Assembly: GCA_017535325.1 (NCBI GenBank)
Contig: JAFXUC010000052.1
Location: 1 to 47,028, forward strand
Length of the DNA: 47,028 nucleotides
Source of the DNA: Bacteroidales bacterium
Lineage (GTDB): Bacteria > Bacteroidota > Bacteroidia > Bacteroidales > UBA3824
Direction: 5' to 3'
Numbering within the stretch: position 1 is the stretch's first letter; each line of letters opens with the position of its first letter. Positions 32,664 through 41,198 of this stretch are shown piece by piece. The position numbers and the translations under genes were made by a program. A model generated the notes under the pieces. That model was not told the DNA's origin, ran no database searches, and was given only the letters and a program-made list of their open reading frames with translations.

Positions 32664-34117
32664 AAATGAAACCGAAAATTAACCGTTTTATCGTGTTGCT
32701 TTTTTTGCTGATTGGTTTTGAATTGGATGCTCAAACCTCTGATTCTTTGACCAATAAGTCGATATTCGACACAGTCAGACAAGGCAGCGACAGTATTTTT
32801 ATTGTCTCCGGCATCGCAATTTACGGCAACAAAAAAACCAAAGAAAAAATTATTTTGAGGGAACTTGAATTTCAACTCGGAGATACAATTGACAAGTCAA
32901 AAATTCAACAATTATTAGAAAAAAGTAAACATAATTTGGATAAAACATCACTTTTCAATTATGTTACCATTACTTATCAGCCCAAGGAAGATTATAATTC
33001 GTTTTTGGTTAACATTGCCGTAGAAGAGCGGTGGTATATCTGGCCGCAAATAGACGTTGCCCCTCACAACGGAAACCTCAACGAGTGGCTCAGAGACCCG
33101 GATTTCGGTAAAATTGATTATTCTTTCGGTATCAGGAGATATAATTTCAGAGGGTGCAAAGAATCTGTGTTTTTTAACATCAGGCGCGGTTTCAACAATA
33201 TAACTCAAATCGGTTACAACGACATTGCAATCGAAAAATCGAGAAAAAATCTTTTGAGTTTTATGGTTCAGATGCACAAGCGCAAGTCAGGCGTTCTGAA
33301 AATTTACGACAACAAGGCGAAATACATTGATTTTGAGGGTGTTGATAAAGCCTTCAAAGAATACAAATACGAACTTATTTACACTTACCGTCCTAAAATC
33401 AACGTAAAAAACAACATTTCGGTCAGTTATACCGATGCCACGATTCATGATTCGGTTGCTTTTTATAATCCTGATTATTTCGGCGGCGGAAAAACGCAGA
33501 TTAAGTCGGTTAATTTGTCGTATACTTTTCAGTTTGACGACCGTAATTCAAGTTATTATCCTTTGGACGGCGAGTATTTGCGGGTTTCGATGTGGAAAGG
33601 CGGTTTGTTTTCTGACGATATTGACATATATAAAGGAGCGTTTGACATGCGTATTTATCGGGAACTTTGTCCGAGAATGTATTTTGCTTCGCAGGTTTAC
33701 GGCTCGTTCAGCAACGGTTTAACGCCCTTTCATTTCCGCGAGACTATCGGAGCAAATCCCAATGTTGTGCCTGGTTACGAAAAGCGTCAGATTTCAGCGA
33801 CACGTCTTGGCTACATTCAGACTTCTTACAAGTTTGAGGTTTTGAAAACACACATTTGGGAAATAAAATGGCTTAACATTCCGAAGTTCAACAAGATACA
33901 TTACGCTTTGTACTTTAACTTCTTTGCCAACTGCGGCTTTGCAAGTGCTGATGCCTCAGACGCGGATGACTTGAATAAAATGAACGGAGCGTTTTTAGGT
34001 GCGATAGGTGCGGGCGTGGATTTGGTAACATATTATGACAGAGTGTTTTCTGTTTACTATGCCAAAAACATTCAAGGCGACGGATATGTTGGAATCGGAG
34101 TAAAAGCCGCGTTTTAA
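32660..34117 (+). CDS. BamA/TamA-like outer membrane barrel protein with POTRA domain
   Basis: A 485-residue Omp85-superfamily protein: a signal peptide (about residues 1-24), one POTRA-like domain (GIAIYGNKKTKEKIILRELEFQLGDTID, about 50-130), and a surface-antigen (D15) barrel ending in FSVYYAKNIQGDGYVGIGVKAAF with a terminal Phe. Full BamA has five POTRA domains and about 800 residues, so this is a smaller relative of unknown substrate. A D15 barrel gene near nadK and porG is a common Bacteroidota arrangement. Start overlaps the glycosyltransferase stop (ATGA). Confidence 0.83.
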   Translation: MKMKPKINRFIVLLFLLIGFELDAQTSDSLTNKSIFDTVRQGSDSIFIVSGIAIYGNKKTKEKIILRELEFQLGDTIDKSKIQQLLEKSKHNLDKTSLFNYVTITYQPKEDYNSFLVNIAVEERWYIWPQIDVAPHNGNLNEWLRDPDFGKIDYSFGIRRYNFRGCKESVFFNIRRGFNNITQIGYNDIAIEKSRKNLLSFMVQMHKRKSGVLKIYDNKAKYIDFEGVDKAFKEYKYELIYTYRPKINVKNNISVSYTDATIHDSVAFYNPDYFGGGKTQIKSVNLSYTFQFDDRNSSYYPLDGEYLRVSMWKGGLFSDDIDIYKGAFDMRIYRELCPRMYFASQVYGSFSNGLTPFHFRETIGANPNVVPGYEKRQISATRLGYIQTSYKFEVLKTHIWEIKWLNIPKFNKIHYALYFNFFANCGFASADASDADDLNKMNGAFLGAIGAGVDLVTYYDRVFSVYYAKNIQGDGYVGIGVKAAF

Positions 34118-34125
34118 CAGTTGAC

Positions 34126-34158
34126 AATTCATAATTCACAATTCATAATTCATAATTA
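34126..34158 (+). repeat. Seven-base tandem repeat before nadK
   Basis: About four and a half units of AATTCAT (one with a C) fill the space between the barrel gene and nadK. They leave only two bases before the nadK ATG at 34161, so the ribosome-binding region is made of repeat. Such stretches occur between genes in many Bacteroidota and can vary in length. Confidence 0.6.
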
Positions 34159-34160
34159 GT

Positions 34161-35042
34161 ATGAGAGTAGCAATATTCGGACGGAAATTTTCGGAAGGTT
34201 TCAACAAAAACATTTACAAAATTTTTGAAACCTTAAACCGTAACAAGTGTGAAATTTTCGTTTTTGAGGAATATCTTAGTTATATAGTTGAAAATTTGTA
34301 TTTTACGCCCAAAATTGCGGGTACTTTCAACAACAGTTTTACCATGCCGGAAAATCTTGACCTCTTGATGAGTATCGGCGGTGACGGAACGATGTTGGAA
34401 AGCGTTATTTATGCGGTTGCCGCAGACATTCCTGTTGTCGGGATTAACAGCGGACGGCTCGGCTTTTTGGCGCAGGTTTCCGACGATACGCTTCAAGACG
34501 CGCTTACGGAAATTCTTGCAAACGATTACATTGTTGAAAACCGTGCTTTAATAGAAGTTACTTCGTCAAGCGGGCGGTTCGGCAATCTTAACACTGCTCT
34601 CAACGAGGTTACGATTATGCGTGTCAACACGAGTTCGATGATTTCGGTCAACGTTTATATAAACGACGAGTTTTTCAACACGTATTGGGCTGACGGACTG
34701 ATAATTGCGACTCCGACAGGCAGTACGGCGTATTCTCTTAGCGCGGGCGGTCCGATAATAATTCCGGGCAGCGGCAATTTTGTGATGACACCGGTTTCTC
34801 CACACACGCTTTCGGTAAGACCGATAGTTATCAGCGATGATTATGTTTTGAGAATCAAGGCGCAGGGCAGAGAAAACAATTACCTTGCAAGTCTTGATTA
34901 CAGACAGGCATGCGTGCCATTTGAAGAGGAATTGGTGTTAAAAAAATCAACAAAAAAGTTAAAACTTATTAAATTACACAATACAAACTTTTATAATACG
35001 TTAAGAAATAAACTGCTTTGGGGTTTGGACAAGAGAAATTAA
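34161..35042 (+). CDS. nadK: NAD kinase
   Basis: Phosphorylates NAD to NADP with ATP or polyphosphate. 293 residues, normal length. MSIGGDGTMLESVIYA carries the GGDGT motif with the catalytic Asp, IPVVGINSGRLGFLAQVS is the second core motif, ALNEVTIMRVNTSSMISVNVY and YWADGLIIATPTGSTAYSLSAGGPI follow, and MTPVSPHTLSVRPIV is the glycine-rich end. Followed 16 bases later by a PorG-like gene, a linkage common in this phylum. Confidence 0.97.
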   Translation: MRVAIFGRKFSEGFNKNIYKIFETLNRNKCEIFVFEEYLSYIVENLYFTPKIAGTFNNSFTMPENLDLLMSIGGDGTMLESVIYAVAADIPVVGINSGRLGFLAQVSDDTLQDALTEILANDYIVENRALIEVTSSSGRFGNLNTALNEVTIMRVNTSSMISVNVYINDEFFNTYWADGLIIATPTGSTAYSLSAGGPIIIPGSGNFVMTPVSPHTLSVRPIVISDDYVLRIKAQGRENNYLASLDYRQACVPFEEELVLKKSTKKLKLIKLHNTNFYNTLRNKLLWGLDKRN

Positions 35043-35057
35043 ACATTTTATAAAAAT

Positions 35058-35972
35058 ATGAAGAATTATATGAAATCAACTGCGATGCTTTTAGCGTTTG
35101 TTCTGTTTGCAGGTTTTGCATACGGACAAAGAGGTATGGCGAAACATGTAGTTTATGGCGGAGTTGGCGGCAATATGTTTTTTGGCGACCTTGGCGGCTC
35201 TGAAAATGCCGGACATGCGTTCAGCGATTTTGACATGAAATCTTTAAGACCGTCTTTTACTCTTGGTTATGAGTACCGTTTTTACAAAAATCTTTCTGTA
35301 AGGCTTGGAACTGAGATTTCGAAAGTTGCCGGAGACGATGCCAACTCAAAAAATGCGTCCCGCAAGGCAAGAAACTTGAATTTCAGAAGCAATATTATTT
35401 CATTCGGTTTCAATGTGGATTATTACCTTGTTCCAGAAGGCGGTTATCACAACAATATGACACCGGGGGAGCGTTTTTCGATGTATTTTACGACGGGTTT
35501 GAGTATGTTCAGATTCAATCCGCAGGGTTCTTTGGACGGAGAGTGGATTGATTTGCAGCCGTTATGCACCGAAGGACAGGGCTCTAATTACAGTTACAAG
35601 AAAATATCTGACAGCGGTATTCCGTACGTTTATACGACAGAAAGCAAACCGTACAGCCTTACCGCTTTTGAAATACCCGTCGGTCTGGGTTTCAACTTTA
35701 TTGTTGACAAACAGATTACCGTCGGTCTGGAACTTGGCGTACATTTCACGACAACAGATTATATTGACGACTGCTCGTCATTTTATTTCAATTGGGCAGA
35801 CGCAGGTTTGGAGCCTCCGAGTGATATGACGAACACTATGGCAAACCGACGTGAAAAAAAGAATATTACAACCGGTGAAAAACGCGGAAATTCCGGTTAC
35901 AACGACGCATACGTAACCGCTTTGGTAATTTTGCGTTACAAATTGCCGGTATTCAGTTCAGGCAGAAGATAG
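35058..35972 (+). CDS. PorG-like (DUF6089) outer membrane beta-barrel protein
   Basis: A 304-residue outer membrane barrel with signal peptide ending FAYGQ. The family (DUF6089, which includes type IX secretion protein PorG) is recognised by VVYGGVGGNMFFGDLGG, SLRPSFTLGYEYRFYKNLSVRLGTEISKVAGDDANSKN and the block LQPLCTEGQGSNYSYKK. Linkage to nadK matches porG loci elsewhere. PorG is proposed to link the periplasmic PorK-PorN rings to the outer membrane. A paralogue follows after a terminator, so which copy is functional for secretion cannot be told. Confidence 0.75.
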   Translation: MKNYMKSTAMLLAFVLFAGFAYGQRGMAKHVVYGGVGGNMFFGDLGGSENAGHAFSDFDMKSLRPSFTLGYEYRFYKNLSVRLGTEISKVAGDDANSKNASRKARNLNFRSNIISFGFNVDYYLVPEGGYHNNMTPGERFSMYFTTGLSMFRFNPQGSLDGEWIDLQPLCTEGQGSNYSYKKISDSGIPYVYTTESKPYSLTAFEIPVGLGFNFIVDKQITVGLELGVHFTTTDYIDDCSSFYFNWADAGLEPPSDMTNTMANRREKKNITTGEKRGNSGYNDAYVTALVILRYKLPVFSSGRR

Positions 35973-35995
35973 TTTTTTGTAAAATATAGTTCGAA

Positions 35996-36026
35996 AATAA
36001 CACACTATTAAGCATAGTGTGTTATT
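35996..36026 (+). terminator. Terminator between the two PorG-like genes
   Basis: A 13-bp perfect stem (35996-36008 with 36014-36026), a five-base loop and a T run to 36032. It ends the lipoprotein-hisB-porG transcription unit. Confidence 0.75.
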
Positions 36027-36106
36027 TTTTTTATGATACTGATAAAAAAACAAAAAAGATACAAAAAAAAGTTATTTAAAAAGATACGTATTAAAGAAAA
36101 ATATAT

Positions 36107-36114
36107 TACATTTG
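36107..36114 (+). promoter_or_regulatory. Bacteroidota -7 element for the second PorG-like gene
   Basis: TACATTTG, 46 bases before the ATG. With the terminator just upstream, it shows that the second barrel gene is separately expressed. The -33 element is unclear. Confidence 0.45.
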
Positions 36115-36160
36115 CAGCCGAAAAGTTTGAAATATGAAATAAAAAAAATATAAAATTATT

Positions 36161-37012
36161 ATGAAAAAAACGATTGTTTTATTATTTGTTGCCATACTTT
36201 CCGTCGGTGCGGCAAGTGCTCAGAGAAGTAAGAGTTGGAAAGATTCGAGACACAGTATTTATTTGGGCGCGGGACTCAACTGGTTTCAAGGAGACATTGA
36301 CCCGACTAATGGAGGAGAAGACGGTCCTTCATTCAAGTTGCTGAAAGACGGAAGTTGTTCGTTTACAGCAGGTTATAAATACAAATTGACAGAGCGATTC
36401 TCGTTCAGGCTCTCAGGTTTGTATTCAAAACTTACGGGTGATGATACCCAAAGTAAGAATTTGAGTCAGCAAAAAAGAGGTGTTAATTTTGTAAGCCACT
36501 CTTTTGAATTTGCTGCCAACATTGATTTTTATTTCATCAAAGAGAAAGAGAAAAAACGATATTACTTTTTTGACAGATGGTCTGCTTATCTCTTTGCTGG
36601 TGCGGGACTTCTTACCTACAATCCCAAATGGAACGGCAATACTGTCGGCAGCGTTAGAAAAGGCGACAAACTTCGTGATTTGAAAACTGAAACCATCGGT
36701 TATCACAAAGTAACCTTGTCAGTTCCTGCTGGTTTGGGTTTGAAATTTTTGATTACGAAAAAAATCAGTCTTGGTGCGGAGTTAGCATTGCGTTACACGA
36801 CTTCCGACCATATTGACGACCTTCACGGTAATTATAATTTGGAAACGCAAGGCGCAAAAGATATTAACTTTGCGGGTGCTGCGCAAGGTTCAAAAAGAGG
36901 CGGTGATGAACACAACGACTGGTATTCAACACTTCTTTTTAACCTTGGTATCAAATTTGGCGGTTCTCAGTCTTTTATTATGCGTTATTATCGTATGCCT
37001 AAATATTATTAA
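36161..37012 (+). CDS. PorG-like (DUF6089) outer membrane protein, second copy
   Basis: A 283-residue paralogue of the preceding barrel. Signal peptide MKKTIVLLFVAILSVGAASAQ. Shared blocks are YLGAGLNWFQGDIDP, LTERFSFRLSGLYSKLTGDDTQSKN, a FVSHSFEFAANIDFYFI strand and VPAGLGLKFLITKKISLGAELALRYTTSDHIDDL; the copies diverge mainly in the loops, and the family's LQPL-GTEGQG block is missing here. It is better described as a divergent barrel than as PorG itself. Has its own promoter and a strong terminator. Confidence 0.7.
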   Translation: MKKTIVLLFVAILSVGAASAQRSKSWKDSRHSIYLGAGLNWFQGDIDPTNGGEDGPSFKLLKDGSCSFTAGYKYKLTERFSFRLSGLYSKLTGDDTQSKNLSQQKRGVNFVSHSFEFAANIDFYFIKEKEKKRYYFFDRWSAYLFAGAGLLTYNPKWNGNTVGSVRKGDKLRDLKTETIGYHKVTLSVPAGLGLKFLITKKISLGAELALRYTTSDHIDDLHGNYNLETQGAKDINFAGAAQGSKRGGDEHNDWYSTLLFNLGIKFGGSQSFIMRYYRMPKYY

Positions 37013-37031
37013 TGATATTATAAATACACAT

Positions 37032-37064
37032 AAAAAAAGACCGGCAATTTGCCGGTCTTTTTTT
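37032..37064. terminator. Bidirectional terminator between convergent genes
   Basis: Stem GACCGGC/GCCGGTC (37039-37045 with 37051-37057) with outer A and T runs reaching 37032 and 37065, and loop AATTT. It lies between the second PorG-like gene and the downstream esterase homologue. Confidence 0.85.
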
Positions 37065-37068
37065 TGTG

Positions 37069-39093
37069 TCAGTGTTGCAGTTTCTTTTCCGTTGTAAAAC
37101 TTGACGCCGGAAGTCCGGCACTGTTATAAAGCGACGGCTCTTTGTAATAATTTTTCCAACAGTATCTTACGTTTTTGGGAGTCAGAACTTTCGGTGAATA
37201 AACGATGATTTTGTTTTTGTCAACGATTTCAGCCTCAGCCTGATAATAAACGCCTTTGAGGTCAGAAATCTCAAACTCTGAAAGTTTTGCGCCCCTTACT
37301 ATAAGACCTGAGGCAACATTGTTGAAAGTAAGCGTTACGGTGTCTTTTGTAATGCTCATGTTGTTGTAAATCGGGCCCATAGTAACACGCGGTTTGTTGT
37401 ACAAATCGTTTAACGCCAAAGCCGCAAGCCTTTCGCCAGCCTCTTTCTTGAAGGCGGGACGGATTGACTCCTTTCTGCCCAAATCCATAAGACAAGCCAT
37501 TCCGGAGTTTGAAATTGACGACAACGCCCTGCGCTGAGCCTCCCTTATCTCGGCTGAATAAACGTCTTTGCCGTAATCGTAAGGCGCGATTTGAGCATAA
37601 TAAAACTTCATGTCCGAGGCCTTAAAAGCGTCCCTCAGACAATGCGCCAACTGAGGCAGAATCTTTACATATTCGCCCGCTTTGCCGATATTGCCCTCGC
37701 CCTGATACCAAATCGTTCCGGCAATTTTGTACGGCGCAATCGGGTTTATCATAGCGTTGTATACGCCTTCGATTGTTTTGTTGTCGGTGTTGATGTCAAT
37801 TTTCGGACGGGAAAAAAAGTCGTTGTTTTTGTGGTCGTAAAGATAAACGTAACCGTTGTAATATTCACCCGTCGGCATGTATTTCCAGTTGCCGGCAATG
37901 TAAATCGCGTTTTCTTCGTCGTCTTCGGGATAAATTTTCATCTCGCTTGCGCGTCCGTAAATACCGCCTTTGAAGTTGGAATCCACAACTCTTATCGCCA
38001 AAAGCATTTCGCCGCTTTTTACAAGGCTTCCGTCAACGGTATAAATACGGTTGACAGTCCATTTGTATTCGCCCCAGGTTTCTCCTACTTTTACGCCGTT
38101 GACAAAGACCTCGTCCATGTCGTCAATATATCCGAGCCTGAGAATGAGTTTTTTGCCGTCCCATTCCTTGGGAATCTCAATCCAGCGGCGGAACCAAATC
38201 GCACCGTCAAAGTTTTTCAGTCCCGGCACTTCGTCAATGTAACATGGAAGCCTCATAACGCCCCAATTGGAGTCGTCGCAAAAAAGTTTGGAGCAGTCAG
38301 CGTCGTGCAAATCCCTTTCCTTTCCTGCCACGAGGTCGCTGATCGGAACTTTTTTGTGCATTGCTATCCATGCGTGGTAACTGTCCCTTAACGGCACAAG
38401 CATTTCGTACTGCGCAACTCTCTGGTGAAATTCGGGGATTTTTTTCAAAAAATCCTTTGAAACCCAACTCTCGCACGCGCTTTCGATGCTGCACGCGCTT
38501 ATAATGCCTATCGGAATACCGGTTTCAGCGTTGATTTTGTGCGCAAAACAATATGCCACCGCGCTTACCTGGGAAGCGTTTGACTTGTCAACCTGAGCCC
38601 AAGAGCCTTCAAAGTCGGTTTCCTGATAAAAAGATTCACGCTGCGGAACGTTTATGAACCTGATGTCTTCGTTGCCGAGATTTTGAATTATCTTGTAACC
38701 GCCCAAAACCGTGTCCTGCAATCCGCTTCCTGTCAGCGGCATTTCCATGTTTTCACCGCCGGCGGCAAGCCAGACTTCGCCGATAAGGACGTTTTGGATT
38801 ACAATTTTGTTGTTGCCTTGAATTTCAACGGTATACGGACCGCCGTGTTCCGGTGTCTGAATATGCGCTATCCATCTGCCGAGACTGTTTGCGGTTGCGG
38901 TAGCCGTTCTGCCCCATGAGGCTGTGATTTCGATTTTTTCACCGGCAGCCGCAGAACCGAAAATCGGACATTTGCTGTTTTGCTGCAAAACCATGTTGTC
39001 CCCGAAAATATGCGGAAGACTGACATCCGCCTTAGTCTTGTACGCCGTCAACGAGAGCAGCAGTGTCAACAGCCAAAAAACTCTTTTCTTCAT
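37069..39093 (-). CDS. Sialate O-acetylesterase homologue, probably inactive (copy A)
   Basis: A 674-residue exported homologue of sialate O-acetylesterases, which remove acetyl groups from sialic acids. Signal peptide MKKRVFWLLTLLLSLTAYKTKA, the N-terminal domain, an inserted jelly-roll sugar-binding domain (about 270-400, IWFRRWIEIPKEWDGKKLILRLGYIDDMDEVFVNG) and the SGNH-type core in the usual order. Three motifs are altered against the family: GEVWLCSGQSNM reads GEVWLAAGGENM, putting Glu114 in the nucleophile Ser position; WYQGESN reads WYQGEGN; and the DIHP-type block reads SIRP, with Arg for His (codon at 37459-37461). Hydrolysis is therefore unlikely; it may bind glycans instead. Second gene of a tandem pair behind GHL10. 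Confidence 0.85.
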   Translation of the reverse strand: MKKRVFWLLTLLLSLTAYKTKADVSLPHIFGDNMVLQQNSKCPIFGSAAAGEKIEITASWGRTATATANSLGRWIAHIQTPEHGGPYTVEIQGNNKIVIQNVLIGEVWLAAGGENMEMPLTGSGLQDTVLGGYKIIQNLGNEDIRFINVPQRESFYQETDFEGSWAQVDKSNASQVSAVAYCFAHKINAETGIPIGIISACSIESACESWVSKDFLKKIPEFHQRVAQYEMLVPLRDSYHAWIAMHKKVPISDLVAGKERDLHDADCSKLFCDDSNWGVMRLPCYIDEVPGLKNFDGAIWFRRWIEIPKEWDGKKLILRLGYIDDMDEVFVNGVKVGETWGEYKWTVNRIYTVDGSLVKSGEMLLAIRVVDSNFKGGIYGRASEMKIYPEDDEENAIYIAGNWKYMPTGEYYNGYVYLYDHKNNDFFSRPKIDINTDNKTIEGVYNAMINPIAPYKIAGTIWYQGEGNIGKAGEYVKILPQLAHCLRDAFKASDMKFYYAQIAPYDYGKDVYSAEIREAQRRALSSISNSGMACLMDLGRKESIRPAFKKEAGERLAALALNDLYNKPRVTMGPIYNNMSITKDTVTLTFNNVASGLIVRGAKLSEFEISDLKGVYYQAEAEIVDKNKIIVYSPKVLTPKNVRYCWKNYYKEPSLYNSAGLPASSFTTEKKLQH

Positions 39094-39124
39094 TTCTTTT
39101 TCAGGTAAATTGTATTAAATAAAA

Positions 39125-41146
39125 CTATTTTTCCGTAAACTTCTTTTCAGTGCTGAAAGAAGACGCCGGGAAACCATCCTTGTTGAAAAGCGACGGTTTT
39201 TCAACCCAGCTTTTGTAAGCATAACGCACGTTTTTAGGCGTTTTACATTCCGCCGGTGCGGTTACAACAATTTTGTCGCCCACGATTTCAGCCTCAGCGT
39301 CGTAAACCGAGCCTTTTGAGTCCATGACTTCAAAGCCGGTAAGTTTGCCGCCCTTGCATACAAGTCCGCCTCCGGTGTGCGAAAAAGAAAGTTGTATCTG
39401 GTTTTTCATAATTGTCATCGAAACAAATTCCGGTCCCATGGTCTCCTGAGGCTTGTTGTACAAGTCGTTCAAAGCCCATGCCGCAAATCTTGCCGCAACC
39501 GCCTTTTTGTCAAGAGCATTGTAACTTGAAAACGACCCCAAATCCATAAGCGGCACCATTCCTGAATTGGGAATCAAAGCCTGACAGCGGCGTTGTGCCT
39601 CGCGCATAAACTGAGAGTCGTCTTGAAGTCCGTTGGGCGGCATCTGGCTGTAATAGAATTTCAAATCGGGATTTTCCGCCGTTTCGCGCCAGTTGGCAAC
39701 CATTGCGGGGAAAAGTTTCATGTATTCCTCAGCCCTTCCGACGTTGGTCTCGCCCTGAGAGAAAATAATACCAGCCGTGGTATATTTAAAAACGGGATAA
39801 ATCATGCTGTTGTACAGAGCCGAAATCGTTTTCATGTTCAGCGACACCGACACGTTGGGACGGTTGTAAAATTCAAGTTTTTTGTAGTCGTAACTGTAAT
39901 ACGTCTCTTTGTAAAACTCTGCCGTCGGTAGGTATTTCCAGTCACCGGCAATGCTGACAGCCTTATCCTGCTCGCCATCGGGATATATGCACATCGACTC
40001 TTTTACGCCGCAGATTCCGCCGCCGTTGCCGCCGTCAATCACCCTGACGGCTATCAAAAGGTCGCTGCCTCGGAGTACGCTGCTCGGTATTTCGTATTTT
40101 CTTTCAAAATTCCACTTTCCGTCTTCAAGTGTCTCGCCGATTTTTTCGCCGTTGACATAAGTAACGTCCATATCGTCAACAGGGCCTAAGGAGAGAATGA
40201 TTTTTTTGTCAAGCCAGTCCGATGGTATGCTGACCCATTTTCTGAACCAGACAACACCGTCAAAAGGTCCTAAACCGTCGGAATTGTCCATATAACTCGG
40301 TAATTTCATGGTTTTCCAACGGCTGTCGTCAAAAGAGAGACGGCAGACCTCTTTGTCAAAAAAGTCAACGCCGTTGAAAGGTTGCTGACCGGGCGCAAGA
40401 TTTATTTTTTTGTGGCTTCTAATCCAGTCGGTGAGATGGTTTTGAAGCGGCAGACAGCGTTCAAAATCCGCGATTTGGTTTTTGAGACTCGGAATCATTT
40501 TCAGAGCCTCAATGTCAGCCCAACATTCGGTGTAACTTCCCGTCCAGCAGATTTGGATTATGCCGATGGGAATTTTGAGTTCTTCGTGCAGTTTTTTTGC
40601 AAACAGATACGCCTGTGCGCTGATGTTGTTCGCTCCCTGCGGGGCACAGGGATACCACCAGCAGTTGTTGTCGTCTTCTTTGTTGAAAGAGGCTTTTTGC
40701 TGGATAATCGTGATTCTGATGTCGTCTTCGGTACAGCCGTCAATAATTTCGCGGCTGTCTTTGATAACATCGTGAGGCGGCCAGCCTGCAAGCGGAATTT
40801 CCATGTTGGTAGTTCCTGAGGCTATCCACACTTCGCCGATTAAAATGTTGCTCAACCGGATATGGTTTTTACCGATAAAATCAATAAAATACGGACCGCC
40901 TGCTATCGGGGTCTGGATTTTGACAGACCAGTTGCCCGAATTGTCGGCTGTGGTTTTTTCCTCAACGTCCCATGAGGCTTTTACGGTAACCTCCTCCATC
41001 GGGTCTGCCGTTCCCCAAAGCGTGCATAACGTCTTCTGCTGCAAAACCATTCTGCTTGCCATAATGTGCGGCAGCGTTATGTTGGCATCAGCGTATAATG
41101 CCGTCAACAACGCAGTTATTACTATAAAAATTTTTTTCAAATTCAT
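39125..41146 (-). CDS. Sialate O-acetylesterase homologue, probably inactive (copy B)
   Basis: A 673-residue paralogue of the next gene with the same domain order. The ATG at 41146 (MNLKKIFIVITALLTALYADA) gives a signal peptide; the longer frame adds a non-signal N-terminus. GEVWIASGTTNM has Thr113 where the family has the nucleophile Ser; IFSQGETN replaces WYQGESN; and the C-terminal His block reads SSYNALDKK, with Asn in place of His (39518-39520). The jelly-roll insert is present (VWFRKWVSIPSDWLDKKIILSLGPVDDMDVTYVNG). Two neighbouring copies losing the same residues in different ways is not easily explained by drift in one. Lies 52 bases after GHL10 and 31 bases before copy A. Confidence 0.85.
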   Translation of the reverse strand: MNLKKIFIVITALLTALYADANITLPHIMASRMVLQQKTLCTLWGTADPMEEVTVKASWDVEEKTTADNSGNWSVKIQTPIAGGPYFIDFIGKNHIRLSNILIGEVWIASGTTNMEIPLAGWPPHDVIKDSREIIDGCTEDDIRITIIQQKASFNKEDDNNCWWYPCAPQGANNISAQAYLFAKKLHEELKIPIGIIQICWTGSYTECWADIEALKMIPSLKNQIADFERCLPLQNHLTDWIRSHKKINLAPGQQPFNGVDFFDKEVCRLSFDDSRWKTMKLPSYMDNSDGLGPFDGVVWFRKWVSIPSDWLDKKIILSLGPVDDMDVTYVNGEKIGETLEDGKWNFERKYEIPSSVLRGSDLLIAVRVIDGGNGGGICGVKESMCIYPDGEQDKAVSIAGDWKYLPTAEFYKETYYSYDYKKLEFYNRPNVSVSLNMKTISALYNSMIYPVFKYTTAGIIFSQGETNVGRAEEYMKLFPAMVANWRETAENPDLKFYYSQMPPNGLQDDSQFMREAQRRCQALIPNSGMVPLMDLGSFSSYNALDKKAVAARFAAWALNDLYNKPQETMGPEFVSMTIMKNQIQLSFSHTGGGLVCKGGKLTGFEVMDSKGSVYDAEAEIVGDKIVVTAPAECKTPKNVRYAYKSWVEKPSLFNKDGFPASSFSTEKKFTEK

Positions 41147-41198
41147 GTTCCAACAGTTTTTATGTTTAAATGTATAAATATGTATGCTACAACAAATT

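Noticed and set aside
34118..34160. A short mobile element before nadK
   Set aside because: The sequence is a simple seven-base tandem repeat without terminal inverted repeats.
37591..38391. 266-codon open frame on the plus strand opposite the esterase homologue
   Set aside because: It mirrors codon use of the real minus-strand gene, has no start context, signal or family likeness, and lies fully inside that gene.
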